This document shows positions 13,492 to 22,051 of a DNA stretch of 23,330 nt, piece by piece. Numbering within the stretch: the stretch's first letter is position 1; each line of letters starts with the position of its first letter. Location of the stretch: positions 1 to 23,330 of the forward strand of contig CALVOD010000010.1 of NCBI GenBank assembly GCA_944350065.1. The letters are read 5' to 3'. This DNA is from an uncultured Clostridia bacterium (GTDB taxonomy: Bacteria; Bacillota; Clostridia; Christensenellales; DTU072). The notes under the pieces are model-generated. The model was not told where the DNA came from, did no database searches, and saw only the letters and a program-made list of their open reading frames with translations. A program made the position numbers and the translations under genes.

Positions 13492-15141
13492 TTGGCAATG
13501 GTATTGCTGATAACCTTTTTGTTTATCGCGGTGATAGCGCGGCTCATATACATCGAAGTCGTGACCGGCGAAGAATTACAGGCGCGGGCGCTCGAGCAAT
13601 GGTACAGGGACGTGCCGCTAAGGGCGGAGCGCGGGGAGATAACCGACCGTAACGGAGTGGTGCTTGCCGCGTCTGTGACGGCGTATACGATATACGCGCG
13701 CCCCGTCGCGGTGACAAATAAAGAATTGACTGCCGCGGTGCTCAGCGAGACGCTCGAACTCAAATACGACGCCGTGCTTTCGAAGATAAATTCGCGTTCC
13801 TCGGAAGTAACGGTCAAGCACGGAGTAGACAAGGAGACCGTACTGAAAATTGCGGAGTCGGGGGCTACGGGGATATACGTATCGGAGAATATCTCAAGGG
13901 TATATCCTTACGGGAATCTGCTCACGCAGGTGATGGGATTCACCAATTCCGACGTCGTGGGGCAGACGGGCGTGGAAGCCTATTACAACTCCTATCTCGA
14001 AGGCAAAGACGGCTACGTTCTTACCGAAGCCGATCTTGTCGGAAGGGAGATAGAGGACGGAGTGACGTACTTCGTGCCCGGTACCGCGGGAGCCACGGTG
14101 AAACTCACGATAGATTATAACGTGCAAAGTTTCGTGGAGAACATAATAGCGAAAGCGAAGGAGACGCACAACGCCAAAGGCGTAAGCTGCGCGGTTATGA
14201 ACGCAAAGACGGGCGAGATAATCGCGATGGCGGAAAATCCTTCTTTCGACCTCAACGACGTACCGCGCGACGACGTTAAGGAATTACTTGAAACTTCGCG
14301 GTGCAAACTAATATCGGACGTGTTCGAACCCGGTTCGACGTTCAAGATACTGACTGCGGCGATAGGGCTTGACACGCAAGCGATAACGACCGATTACCGC
14401 TGTTATTGCGGCGGCTCGCTTACGGTGGACGGTCAGCGCATTAAGTGCTGGCGCACCATAGGACACGGCAGTCAGACGTTTGCGGAAGGCGTGCAGAACT
14501 CCTGCAACTGTATGTTTATGAACATAGCGATGAACGTAGGGGTAAGCGCATTTTACGACGGGCTCAGGAAACTCGGAGTCACTTCCAAAACGGGTATCGA
14601 TATGAGCGGAGAGGCTTCGGGACTTACGATAGCGGAGAGCGCGGTCAAGACGGTCGATCTCGCTCGAATAGGCTTCGGGCAAGCAATAGCGATGACGCCA
14701 ATCGAATTGTTGCGCGCCGCGGCGGCGGTTGTAAACGGAGGGGATCTCGTTACGCCTTATGTGACGGAGTCGGTGACGGCGGCGGACGGAAGCGTTTTAT
14801 ACAAAGCGCAGCCGCAAATAGTTACCGGAGTCGTCAAAGAGAGCACCTCCCGCGTGATGCGAGAAGTTCTCGAATCGGTGGTGCTTGTGGGTTCGGGTAA
14901 GAACGCGCAGGTCACCGGTATCAGGATAGGCGGCAAGACGGGAACGGCGCAAAAATACGAAAACGGCGCGATAGCGCGCGGAAAATACGTTTCGACGTTC
15001 ATAGGCTTCGCGCCCGCGGACGATCCCGAATACATAAGTCTGATCGTGGTGGACGAGCCGGTGGGAGCATACTACGGCGGCATAGTAGCCGCTCCGTACG
15101 TCGGAGAGATATTCAAAAATCTGTATCAATACAAGAGTTGA
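13492..15141 (+). CDS. ftsI: Septal peptidoglycan transpeptidase, class B penicillin-binding protein (FtsI/PBP2B type)
   Basis: Class B PBPs cross-link septal peptidoglycan and work with the SEDS glycosyltransferase FtsW, encoded downstream. Numbered from the TTG at 13492, the protein has 549 residues, with a membrane anchor at about 3-21 and the dimerisation-domain motif RGEITDRNGVVLA at 47-59. The transpeptidase domain holds S282 in STFK, SCN at 337-339 and KTGTAQK at 482-488. There is no PASTA domain. The start is uncertain. The TTG gives a protein beginning MAMVLLITF with no basic tail before the anchor. In-frame codons upstream encode GKVTAYRQKKRLL, a typical positive-inside tail, preceded by AAGGAG but only by ATT or ATC as possible starts at 13450/13453. 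SpoVD is an alternative name in spore formers, but the dcw setting favours FtsI. Confidence 0.95.
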   Translation: MAMVLLITFLFIAVIARLIYIEVVTGEELQARALEQWYRDVPLRAERGEITDRNGVVLAASVTAYTIYARPVAVTNKELTAAVLSETLELKYDAVLSKINSRSSEVTVKHGVDKETVLKIAESGATGIYVSENISRVYPYGNLLTQVMGFTNSDVVGQTGVEAYYNSYLEGKDGYVLTEADLVGREIEDGVTYFVPGTAGATVKLTIDYNVQSFVENIIAKAKETHNAKGVSCAVMNAKTGEIIAMAENPSFDLNDVPRDDVKELLETSRCKLISDVFEPGSTFKILTAAIGLDTQAITTDYRCYCGGSLTVDGQRIKCWRTIGHGSQTFAEGVQNSCNCMFMNIAMNVGVSAFYDGLRKLGVTSKTGIDMSGEASGLTIAESAVKTVDLARIGFGQAIAMTPIELLRAAAAVVNGGDLVTPYVTESVTAADGSVLYKAQPQIVTGVVKESTSRVMREVLESVVLVGSGKNAQVTGIRIGGKTGTAQKYENGAIARGKYVSTFIGFAPADDPEYISLIVVDEPVGAYYGGIVAAPYVGEIFKNLYQYKS

Positions 15142-15151
15142 CGGAGGCGAG

Positions 15152-16597
15152 ATGAAGTTAAGCGAATTACTTGAGGGCGTACCTTTGCTCGAAGGCTCCG
15201 CGGAAGCGGGCAAAACCGAAATATCGGCGTTATCGATGCACTCCGAAGCGTGTTCGGAAGGCTCGCTGTTTTTTGCGATAAGGGGCGGTAAGGAGGACGG
15301 CGGCAATTACGTGAGCGACGCGGCGGCGCGCGGCGCCGTAGCCGTGGTGACGGAGCGCCCGCTCCGCTCGGGACTGAAAGAAATTCTCGTCCCGGACGCG
15401 CGGGCGGCGCTCGCGCTCATCGCGGGCAATTTCTATTACAACGCTCACCGCGAACTGAAAATAATTACTGTGACCGGAACGAACGGCAAGACCACCACCT
15501 GCAGAATGATTTCGGAAATTCTGCGCGCGGCGAACAGGAACGTAGCCGTATTCGGCACCCTCGGCGTGACCATAAACGGCAGGGAAATACCCTCCGAGCT
15601 CACCACGCCCGACCCGATAGAATTGCACAGGCTTTTCCAGATAGCGCACCTTGCGGGCGTAGAATACGTCGTTATGGAAGCGAGCGCGCACGCCATTGCC
15701 TTGCGCAAACTTACGGGTATCAGAGCGAAAGTAGCCGTTTTTACCAATTTAACGCAGGATCACCTCGACTTTTTCGGGGATATGGAGAGCTACGGGAAAT
15801 GCAAAGCGGGCTATTTTACCAAAGAAAACGCCGATTTCGCCGTGGTCAATTCGGACGACGAGTGGGGCAGGCGCATTATCGCGGAAACGCCGCTTCCGAC
15901 GGCGACCTACGGCGTCGAAAACCCCGCCGACACCTTCGCCATAGACGCCGATTGCACCTCGGGCACGCGGTGCGTGGTCAACAGCTTCGACGATATTTTC
16001 GAGCTCGTCACCCCGTTCAGCGGAGAATTCAACCTGTATAACGCCCTCGCCGCCGTTACGGTGACGAGATTGCTTTCCGTAAATACCGATACGATCGTGC
16101 GCGCCTTTTTCAGAATGCCCGAAGTTGCGGGAAGATTCAATATTATCGAAAGCAGCAAACGGGTAATAATAGATTTTGCGCACACCCCGGACGGGCTGAA
16201 AAATCTGCTCACGGCGGCGCGCGCGATAACGCGCGGAAGGCTTATAGTCGTGTTCGGCTGCGGCGGCGACAGGGATCCGAAGAAGCGTTCGATAATGGGC
16301 AGGATCGCCGCCGAATATGCCGATTTCGGGGTACTGACTTCCGACAATTCGCGCACCGAAGACCCCCGTGACATAATCCGTCAGATAGAGAACGGATACA
16401 AGGAAATAAGTTCCTCTTACATTACCATCGTAGAGCGCTCGAGCGCGATAACGTACGCCGTAGTGGTGGCGCGTCCCGAGGACGTAGTCGTGATAGCCGG
16501 CAAGGGCGCCGAGCCTTATATGGACGAAGGCGGCGTCAAACGCCCGTATTCCGACCGCGCCGAAGTGCTCGAGATATTCAGGAGATATAACTTGTGA
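15152..16597 (+). CDS. murE: UDP-N-acetylmuramoyl-tripeptide synthetase (MurE)
   Basis: MurE adds the third residue, meso-diaminopimelate in most Clostridia, to UDP-MurNAc-L-Ala-D-Glu. The 481-residue protein has the P-loop TGTNGKTTT at 108-116, TTPDPIELHR at 151-160, the NLTQDHLDFFG block at 199-209, a candidate carbamylated lysine K218 in SYGKCKAGYF, and the C-terminal-domain VVFGCGGDRDPKKR at 366-379. The residue-3 specificity motif reads DNSR (398-401), not the usual DNPR. The final GKGHE motif reads GKGAE (450-454). The rest of the local context, SDNSRTEDPRDI, still looks meso-DAP type, so I lean that way without certainty. GGAGG lies before the ATG. It starts 11 bases after ftsI and overlaps mraY by four bases. 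Confidence 0.94.
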   Translation: MKLSELLEGVPLLEGSAEAGKTEISALSMHSEACSEGSLFFAIRGGKEDGGNYVSDAAARGAVAVVTERPLRSGLKEILVPDARAALALIAGNFYYNAHRELKIITVTGTNGKTTTCRMISEILRAANRNVAVFGTLGVTINGREIPSELTTPDPIELHRLFQIAHLAGVEYVVMEASAHAIALRKLTGIRAKVAVFTNLTQDHLDFFGDMESYGKCKAGYFTKENADFAVVNSDDEWGRRIIAETPLPTATYGVENPADTFAIDADCTSGTRCVVNSFDDIFELVTPFSGEFNLYNALAAVTVTRLLSVNTDTIVRAFFRMPEVAGRFNIIESSKRVIIDFAHTPDGLKNLLTAARAITRGRLIVVFGCGGDRDPKKRSIMGRIAAEYADFGVLTSDNSRTEDPRDIIRQIENGYKEISSSYITIVERSSAITYAVVVARPEDVVVIAGKGAEPYMDEGGVKRPYSDRAEVLEIFRRYNL

Positions 16598-17598
16598 GCG
16601 ATAAAATAGTCATTCCCGCCGTAATAATAGGAGCTTTCCTTATCGGAATGCTCGCCGCCCCCGCAGTGATCGCGCTCGCTTCGCGCCTTAAAGCGGGGCA
16701 AAGCATATTGAGCTACGTCGAACAGCACAATTCCAAGCAGGGCACTCCCACTTTCGGCGGGCTTATATTTATGACCGCGTCCTGTATCGTCGCGGCGATA
16801 GCCGGCGTATTCCGCTACAGGATAGGGCTTATGTCGATGCTCATTTTCATCGGTTACGGCGTGATAGGGTTTACCGACGATTTCATCAAAGTGAAATTGA
16901 AACGCAACAAAGGTCTTACGGCGATTCAGAAAATAATTTCGCAGCTCGCCGTCGCCGCGTTCGCGGCGTATTTCGCATACAAAAGCGAATTCGTCGGCAG
17001 CGCGATAGCGTTGAATTTCGGAGCGGGCGAATGGGACCTCGGCGGTTGGTATATACCTTTCGCGATGCTCGTTTTCGTGGCGATGTCCAACGCCGTGAAC
17101 ATCACCGACGGTCTCGACGGGCTCGCCGCAGGCACGGGAAGCATTTATTTCGTGTTCTATCTCGTGATAATCCTTATCGGCTACGCCGACGCCGTTGCGC
17201 TCGGCAGTACCGTTTACGCGGGCGAACTGCGTTCGCTCGCGCTTGCCGTGGCTTCCGTGATAGGCGGACTCGCCGCATTTTTGTGGTTCAATTCCAATAA
17301 GGCGAGTATTTTTATGGGGGATACGGGCTCGCTCGCTTTGGGCGGGCTCGCCGCGGCGGTTGCGCTGTTCAGCAAAAATCCGCTCGTAAGCATTCTCATA
17401 GGTATAATGTACGTTATCTCCTGCATATCAGTAATTGTGCAGGTGATCTCGTTCAAGACGCGCGGCAAAAGAGTTTTCCTGATGTCGCCGCTTCATCACC
17501 ATCTCGAGCTGAAAGGTATGAACGAGAGTAAGATAGTGTCGTGCTACTGCATAGTGACCGCTATAGCGGGACTCACGGCGCTCATAATAATTTTTTAG
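16594..17598 (+). CDS. mraY: Phospho-N-acetylmuramoyl-pentapeptide-transferase (MraY)
   Basis: MraY is the integral membrane enzyme that moves phospho-MurNAc-pentapeptide onto undecaprenyl phosphate, making lipid I. The 334-residue protein has about ten hydrophobic segments. Catalytic and magnesium-binding residues are D95-D96 in GFTDDFIK, NITDGLDGLA at 169-178, D243 in FMGDTGSLALGG and the HHH triplet at 301-303 in MSPLHHHLEL. The N-terminal part has the family block GTPTFGGL at 50-57. The start is GTG inside the murE stop (GTGA overlap), with AGGAG nine bases upstream, which indicates translational coupling. murD follows after 12 bases. Confidence 0.97.
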   Translation: MSDKIVIPAVIIGAFLIGMLAAPAVIALASRLKAGQSILSYVEQHNSKQGTPTFGGLIFMTASCIVAAIAGVFRYRIGLMSMLIFIGYGVIGFTDDFIKVKLKRNKGLTAIQKIISQLAVAAFAAYFAYKSEFVGSAIALNFGAGEWDLGGWYIPFAMLVFVAMSNAVNITDGLDGLAAGTGSIYFVFYLVIILIGYADAVALGSTVYAGELRSLALAVASVIGGLAAFLWFNSNKASIFMGDTGSLALGGLAAAVALFSKNPLVSILIGIMYVISCISVIVQVISFKTRGKRVFLMSPLHHHLELKGMNESKIVSCYCIVTAIAGLTALIIIF

Positions 17599-17610
17599 GG
17601 GTATTCGGCT

Positions 17611-18897
17611 ATGAAAACGGCATTGGTAATGGGCATACAGGCAAGCGGGATTTCCGCGTCGGCTCTGCTTAAACGCGAAGGATACGAGGTAAGACTTTAC
17701 GACGACAGGCAGCAGATAGAGAACAACTGGCGGGACAGAGGAGAGGAGATATTCGCGGGGCTCGACCTCGTCGTGATAAGCCCTTCGATACCCGGAACGC
17801 ACCCCGTAGTCGCGGAAGCGCTCTCGCGCGGTATCCGCGTCGAAAGCGAAATGGAGTTCGGTTCGAAATTCTTAACCGGAGTAAAAATAGTCGTTACCGG
17901 CACCAACGGCAAGACCACCACCGTGGATATGCTCGACAAAGCGCTTAAAATCATGGGTAAAAAGGCGCGCACGATGGGTAACGTGGGTTATCCGGTAAGT
18001 CAGGTCGTGCTCGACGGGGATCAGCCCGATTACGCGATAATAGAGGCTTCGAGTTTTCAGCTCGAGTTCTGTTACACTTTACGCCCGAAATTCGCCGTTC
18101 TTTTGAATATTTCTCCCGATCACATGGACAGATACGCCCGCTACGAAGATTACGCAAACGCCAAAAAACGCGTTTTCATGGGGCAAAGCGCCACCGATTA
18201 CGCGGTGGTGAACTGGGATACGAAGGTGACGCGCGACCTTGCCGCGGGGCTTGCGTCCGCGGTAATTCCCGTGAGCGCGAAGGAGCAGAAGGGGGATTTT
18301 TATCTCAAAAACAATTATTTTTATATGAAAGGTCAGCCCCTCGTTTCGGTGCGCGAGAGCAGAGCGAAAGGGGAGCATAACCGTTTCAACATGCTCGCGG
18401 TGATGAACGTGGCGTACCGTATGGGAGCCACAGGCGCCGAGCTCGCTTCTTTCGTAAAGGAATACCGTACGCTCCCGCACCGCATAGAATACGTCGGCAC
18501 GGTGGACGGGGTGTGTTTCTACAACGACAGCAAGGGCACCAACGTGGGCGCCTGTCTCAGCGCCGTCGATTCCGTTGGCGGCGGAATAGGACTCATTATG
18601 GGCGGCTCAGACAAAAAAGAAGATTACTGCGACTTTTTCGTCGCAATCTACGATAAAGTCAAATTCGTGGCGGTTACCGGCGGAAACGCCGAAAAAATCT
18701 ACAGTTCCGCAATGAAGGTGGGCTTCACCGACATCAGAATTACCGATACTCTCGACGAAGCAATCGAAGTGTTGACGCACGCCGAAGGCGTCGATACGGT
18801 GCTGTTCTCGCCCGCCTCGGCGAGCTTCGACAGATACAAGGGCTACGCCGAGCGCGGAGAATATTTCAAGAGCCGCGTTTATGCGCTTAAGGCATAA
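17611..18897 (+). CDS. murD: UDP-N-acetylmuramoylalanine--D-glutamate ligase (MurD)
   Basis: MurD adds D-glutamate to UDP-MurNAc-L-alanine in the cytoplasm, the step before MurE. The 428-residue protein has an N-terminal Rossmann-like part (ALVMGIQASGISA), the P-loop TGTNGKTTT at 96-104, EASSFQLE at 145-152, the NISPDHMDRY block at 166-175 with candidate carbamylated lysine K185, and the C-terminal-domain PHRIE at 289-293 and NDSKGTN at 305-311. This last pair distinguishes MurD from MurE and MurF. The ribosome site is weak (AGGGG), which fits reinitiation after mraY. It overlaps ftsW by 17 bases. Confidence 0.96.
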   Translation: MKTALVMGIQASGISASALLKREGYEVRLYDDRQQIENNWRDRGEEIFAGLDLVVISPSIPGTHPVVAEALSRGIRVESEMEFGSKFLTGVKIVVTGTNGKTTTVDMLDKALKIMGKKARTMGNVGYPVSQVVLDGDQPDYAIIEASSFQLEFCYTLRPKFAVLLNISPDHMDRYARYEDYANAKKRVFMGQSATDYAVVNWDTKVTRDLAAGLASAVIPVSAKEQKGDFYLKNNYFYMKGQPLVSVRESRAKGEHNRFNMLAVMNVAYRMGATGAELASFVKEYRTLPHRIEYVGTVDGVCFYNDSKGTNVGACLSAVDSVGGGIGLIMGGSDKKEDYCDFFVAIYDKVKFVAVTGGNAEKIYSSAMKVGFTDIRITDTLDEAIEVLTHAEGVDTVLFSPASASFDRYKGYAERGEYFKSRVYALKA

Positions 18898-20017
18898 CGT
18901 ACTTATATCGACGGTACTGCTTTCGCTGTTCGGTATCGTCATGATCTATTCCGCGAGCTCGTATTCGGCGGAGCTCGACTACGGCGACGCCTTTTTCTAC
19001 GTCAAGAAACAGGTGCTCGGTTTCGTCGTGGGGATATTCACAATGCTCGCGGGCTATAAAATCAGCCTGAAATTTTTGCGGAAATGTTCGCCCGTCATAT
19101 ACATAGGCTCGATGCTGCTGCTTGCGGCGGTATTCATTCCGGGGCTCGGACAGACCAGCTACGGCGCTACGAGATGGATCAACCTCGGCTTCATCACCTT
19201 CCAACCCTCGGAAATAGCTAAATTCGGTCTGGTGATCTTCCTTGCCGCATACCTCGACAAATACCCGCCGAATACGCTGAAAAGATTGATTATACCCGCT
19301 TTGGCGGGACTCGCGATGTGCGCGCTCGTTATGCTCGAGCCCAATATGTCCATTACGCTTTGTATCGCCTGTGCGTTGTTCGTGATGCTTTTCGTGGGCG
19401 GTATGCGCGGGAAACACATAGCGCTTTTTTCCGGCGCCGCGCTCGCGGCGATTCCCGCGCTGATAATCGCCGAACCGTACCGTCTGAAACGCCTTGCGGC
19501 CTTCCTCGACCCGTGGGCTACCCCGAAAGGAGAAGGATATCAGCTCATTCAGTCCTATTACGCGCTGGGCTCGGGAGGTATTTTCGGAGTGGGACTTTTC
19601 GCCAGCAGACAAAAATACCTTTACCTTCCTTTTGCGGAATCCGACTTCATTTTTTCGGTGATAGGAGAGGAGCTCGGTCTCGTCGGCTCGATAGCGGTGA
19701 CGGCTGTATTCGCGTTCCTCATATTCTCCGGAATACGCGTCGCCATAAACGCGAAAGACAATTATACCCGTATGCTCGCCGCGGGCGTGATCGCGGTGAT
19801 AGCCATTCAAACCCTTTTGAATATCGCCGTCGTGAGCGGAGCGGTGCCGCCTACGGGAGTGCCGCTTCCCTTCGTTTCCGCAGGCGGCAGTTCGCTGATG
19901 GTGTTTATGTTCGCTTCGGGGCTCCTGATGAACCTCGATAAAGTCAACGGAGCTCACGAAGCAATCACGAGAGGACTCTCCGACGGAACGCACGCTGTAA
20001 ACAAAACGCACGCTTAG
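18881..20017 (+). CDS. ftsW: SEDS-family septal peptidoglycan glycosyltransferase FtsW (SpoVE type)
   Basis: SEDS proteins polymerise glycan strands from lipid II together with a class B PBP, here the ftsI product. The 378-residue protein begins RHNVLISTVLLSLFGIVMIYSAS, a classic first membrane segment, and has about ten segments in all. Family motifs are GATRWINLG at 95-103, FQPSEIAKFG at 107-116, the ESDFIFSVIGEELG block at 253-266 containing the conserved aspartate D255, and PPTGVPLPFVSAGGSS at 323-338. The EPNMSIT stretch at 153-159 stands in for the common QPDLGT. The start lies inside murD with a 17-base overlap and no clear ribosome site, so translation probably depends on murD. Confidence 0.96.
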   Translation: MRLRHNVLISTVLLSLFGIVMIYSASSYSAELDYGDAFFYVKKQVLGFVVGIFTMLAGYKISLKFLRKCSPVIYIGSMLLLAAVFIPGLGQTSYGATRWINLGFITFQPSEIAKFGLVIFLAAYLDKYPPNTLKRLIIPALAGLAMCALVMLEPNMSITLCIACALFVMLFVGGMRGKHIALFSGAALAAIPALIIAEPYRLKRLAAFLDPWATPKGEGYQLIQSYYALGSGGIFGVGLFASRQKYLYLPFAESDFIFSVIGEELGLVGSIAVTAVFAFLIFSGIRVAINAKDNYTRMLAAGVIAVIAIQTLLNIAVVSGAVPPTGVPLPFVSAGGSSLMVFMFASGLLMNLDKVNGAHEAITRGLSDGTHAVNKTHA

Positions 20018-20031
20018 ACATACTATGTGGT

Positions 20032-20043
20032 AGGCGTAAGCCT
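20032..20043 (+). other. Small GNRA-loop hairpin just upstream of murA
   Basis: AGGC (20032-20035), GTAA loop, GCCT (20040-20043). The stem is only four pairs but is closed by a GNRA tetraloop. It occupies the position where a ribosome site for the murA ATG at 20053 would be expected, and no Shine-Dalgarno sequence is seen. It could affect murA translation or be incidental. Confidence 0.3.
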
Positions 20044-20052
20044 CGGGTATAT

Positions 20053-21303
20053 ATGAGCAAGTACATAATAAACGGCGGGCGGAAGCTCCGCGGAACGGTG
20101 TGCGTTCAGGGCGCTAAAAACGCCGTTCTGCCGCTGTTCGCGGCGGCGCTCCTCACCGACGAAAGAGTTGTAATACATAATTGCCCCGACCTGACGGACG
20201 TGTCCAATATGGCGCGCATCCTCAATTCGCTGGGGGCGGAAACGGAACGCAGAGGCGATTCCGTCACGATAGACACGGGATATATGCGTTCCCACGAGAT
20301 ACCTTCGAGACTTGCGGGGGAATTGAGGAGTTCCATATTCACTTTAGGCGCGCTCCTCGGGAGAGCCAAGAAAGCCAAAGTGGCTTATCCCGGCGGATGC
20401 GACATAGGTTTGCGTCCGATAGACATTCATTTGAAAGCCCTTACCGAAATGAACGTGCGTATAGCCGACCGCTACGGTTACATACTATGTGACGCAACGG
20501 ATATGCGTCCCGCGGCGATTACTCTCGATTATCCGAGCGTAGGCGCCACGGAAAACGTAATGTTGCTCGCGGCTACCGCAAGCGGGGTCACGACGATAGC
20601 CAACGCCGCGAGAGAGCCGGAGGTTGTCGATCTTCAGAATTTTCTCAATAAAATGGGGGCGCGCATAAGCGGCGCGGGGACTTCTTTCATAAGGGTGGAA
20701 GGCGTGCGTGGGCTCAAAGGCACCGAATACACCACTATGCCCGACAGGATAGCGGCGGGAACGTATATGATAGCGGCGGCTGTTTGCGGCGGGGAAGTTC
20801 TTTTACGAGGGGTGTGTCCGGAGCATATCGCTTCGCTCACAGCAAAACTCAGAGAAAGCGGCGCCGAAATAGAAGCGGACGGTTCCGACGTGACGGTGCG
20901 GTCGGACGGGAAGTTGCGCGCGCCCGGGTGTATAGAGACAAGACCTTATCCGGGCTTTCCTACTGACCTTCAGGCGCCGTTATGCGTACTCGCGTCCGTG
21001 GCGGAAGGAACGACCGTAGTCGTAGAAAATATTTTCGAAACGCGTTTCAAACACGTTGCGGAGTTGACAAAAATGGGCGCATCGGTTAAAGTAAAAGACA
21101 AGGTTGCCGTTTTTACCGGCGTGAAAGCGCTCAACGGCGCGGAGACCGCAGCCATGGATCTCAGAGGCGGCGCGGCGCTCGTGCTCGCCGGACTTAAAGC
21201 GCAGGGCACCACGGTAGTGAACGACATTCACCATATCGAGAGGGGGTACGAAGCCCCCGAGAAAGTATTGTCCTCGCTGGGCGCGGACATTGTCAAAGTG
21301 TGA
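20053..21303 (+). CDS. murA: UDP-N-acetylglucosamine 1-carboxyvinyltransferase (MurA)
   Basis: MurA carries out the first committed step of peptidoglycan synthesis, moving enolpyruvate from phosphoenolpyruvate to UDP-GlcNAc. The 416-residue protein has the N-terminal GAKNAVLPL at 20-28 with K22 and N23, and the active-site loop YPGGCDIGLRP at 112-122 with C116, the cysteine attacked by fosfomycin. Further signatures are PDRIAAGTYMIAAAV, PGFPTDLQAP and DLRGGAALVLAGL. The cysteine, rather than aspartate, predicts fosfomycin sensitivity at the target level. Upstream bases lack a ribosome site. It lies directly between ftsW and ftsQ, the slot usually held by murG in Bacillota. Many Bacillota carry two murA paralogues; which one this is cannot be told here. 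Confidence 0.96.
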   Translation: MSKYIINGGRKLRGTVCVQGAKNAVLPLFAAALLTDERVVIHNCPDLTDVSNMARILNSLGAETERRGDSVTIDTGYMRSHEIPSRLAGELRSSIFTLGALLGRAKKAKVAYPGGCDIGLRPIDIHLKALTEMNVRIADRYGYILCDATDMRPAAITLDYPSVGATENVMLLAATASGVTTIANAAREPEVVDLQNFLNKMGARISGAGTSFIRVEGVRGLKGTEYTTMPDRIAAGTYMIAAAVCGGEVLLRGVCPEHIASLTAKLRESGAEIEADGSDVTVRSDGKLRAPGCIETRPYPGFPTDLQAPLCVLASVAEGTTVVVENIFETRFKHVAELTKMGASVKVKDKVAVFTGVKALNGAETAAMDLRGGAALVLAGLKAQGTTVVNDIHHIERGYEAPEKVLSSLGADIVKV

Positions 21304-21308
21304 TCTTG

Positions 21309-21321
21309 CCCCCGCAAGGGG
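21309..21321 (+). other. Small GNRA-loop hairpin between murA and ftsQ
   Basis: CCCC, GCAA loop, GGGG at 21310-21321 (a fifth C is at 21309). Like those before clpX and murA, this stem is closed by a GNRA tetraloop and lies just upstream of a gene start. There is no T run, so it is not a terminator. Confidence 0.35.
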
Positions 21322-21343
21322 AAGGAAAGGTTCAGGTAAACTT

Positions 21344-22015
21344 ATGAAGTACAAAGCCGTTGCGATAGGATTGGGAGTGGTGCTGGTGGCGATCATTGCG
21401 CTGTTCGGCAATCTTTTCCGTGTGCGCGAAGTTTCGGTGGAGTACGTCGGCGCGTCTCCCACCGAGGCGGATCCGGCGGAAGTATATTCCGTCTGCGCGA
21501 TAGAAACCAACGGCTCGATACTCAACCTCAACGAAAACGAAATCAGGGAACGCGTGGCGGCGGCATATCCGGACAGACTGATAACCGTTAAGGACGTCGT
21601 ACGCGAGTTCCCCGATACCGTCAAAGTTTATGTCGAAGAACACGCTCCGATGTGCGCGGTGCCTCTGCGCGACGGGACGGGCTATGCGATAGCGGACAGA
21701 GACTTCGCCCTCGACCGCAAGGCGCTCGAAGCCGACCTCGACAAAAACAACCTGATAATGATAATAGGGCTTACCGTCGGCAACAGTTACGACACGGCGG
21801 ATTTTGCGACATTGCGCAACGTGTTCCTCGCGCTCGAAGCGGAAGGTATGCCCGCCGCGGCACAGCCCCGTTTTCTCGCTTCCATAGCTTTCGAAGGAGA
21901 TACAATCGCGCTCAATACGCGCACCGGAGAAACTCTCACGGTCGACAGGTCGCCCGCGGAAAATATTGCGGAAAGAGTGTCTGCGGCATACCGGGAATAC
22001 GCCGCAAATTTATAA
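21344..22015 (+). CDS. ftsQ: Cell division protein FtsQ / DivIB
   Basis: FtsQ/DivIB is a bitopic membrane protein that scaffolds FtsL and FtsB/DivIC and regulates the FtsW-FtsI synthase. From the ATG at 21344 the protein has 224 residues: a very short cytoplasmic tail (MKYK), one membrane segment at about 5-24, then a POTRA domain at about 26-98 (FRVREVSVEYVGA to FPDTVKVYVEEHAP) and a beta domain beginning AVPLRDGTGYAIADRDF. Shape and placement support the call; the sequence is diverged, as usual for this family. An in-frame TTG at 21290 inside murA would add 18 residues, but the ATG has AGG seven bases upstream and gives a normal N-terminus. Confidence 0.88.
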   Translation: MKYKAVAIGLGVVLVAIIALFGNLFRVREVSVEYVGASPTEADPAEVYSVCAIETNGSILNLNENEIRERVAAAYPDRLITVKDVVREFPDTVKVYVEEHAPMCAVPLRDGTGYAIADRDFALDRKALEADLDKNNLIMIIGLTVGNSYDTADFATLRNVFLALEAEGMPAAAQPRFLASIAFEGDTIALNTRTGETLTVDRSPAENIAERVSAAYREYAANL

Positions 22016-22051
22016 AAAACGATTTAATTTATAATATTTTGCCGAAAAGCA

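Noticed and set aside
13357..13500. Possible frameshift joining the ftsL-slot gene to ftsI
   Set aside because: Both proteins have complete ends of their own and the former closes with a normal stop; the ftsI frame is closed by a stop at 13357-13359. A non-standard start or a local sequence error explains it better.
21290..21343. TTG at 21290 as the ftsQ start, overlapping murA
   Set aside because: It adds an unlikely leader encoded by the GNRA hairpin region; ATG 21344 has a ribosome site and a normal tail before the membrane segment.
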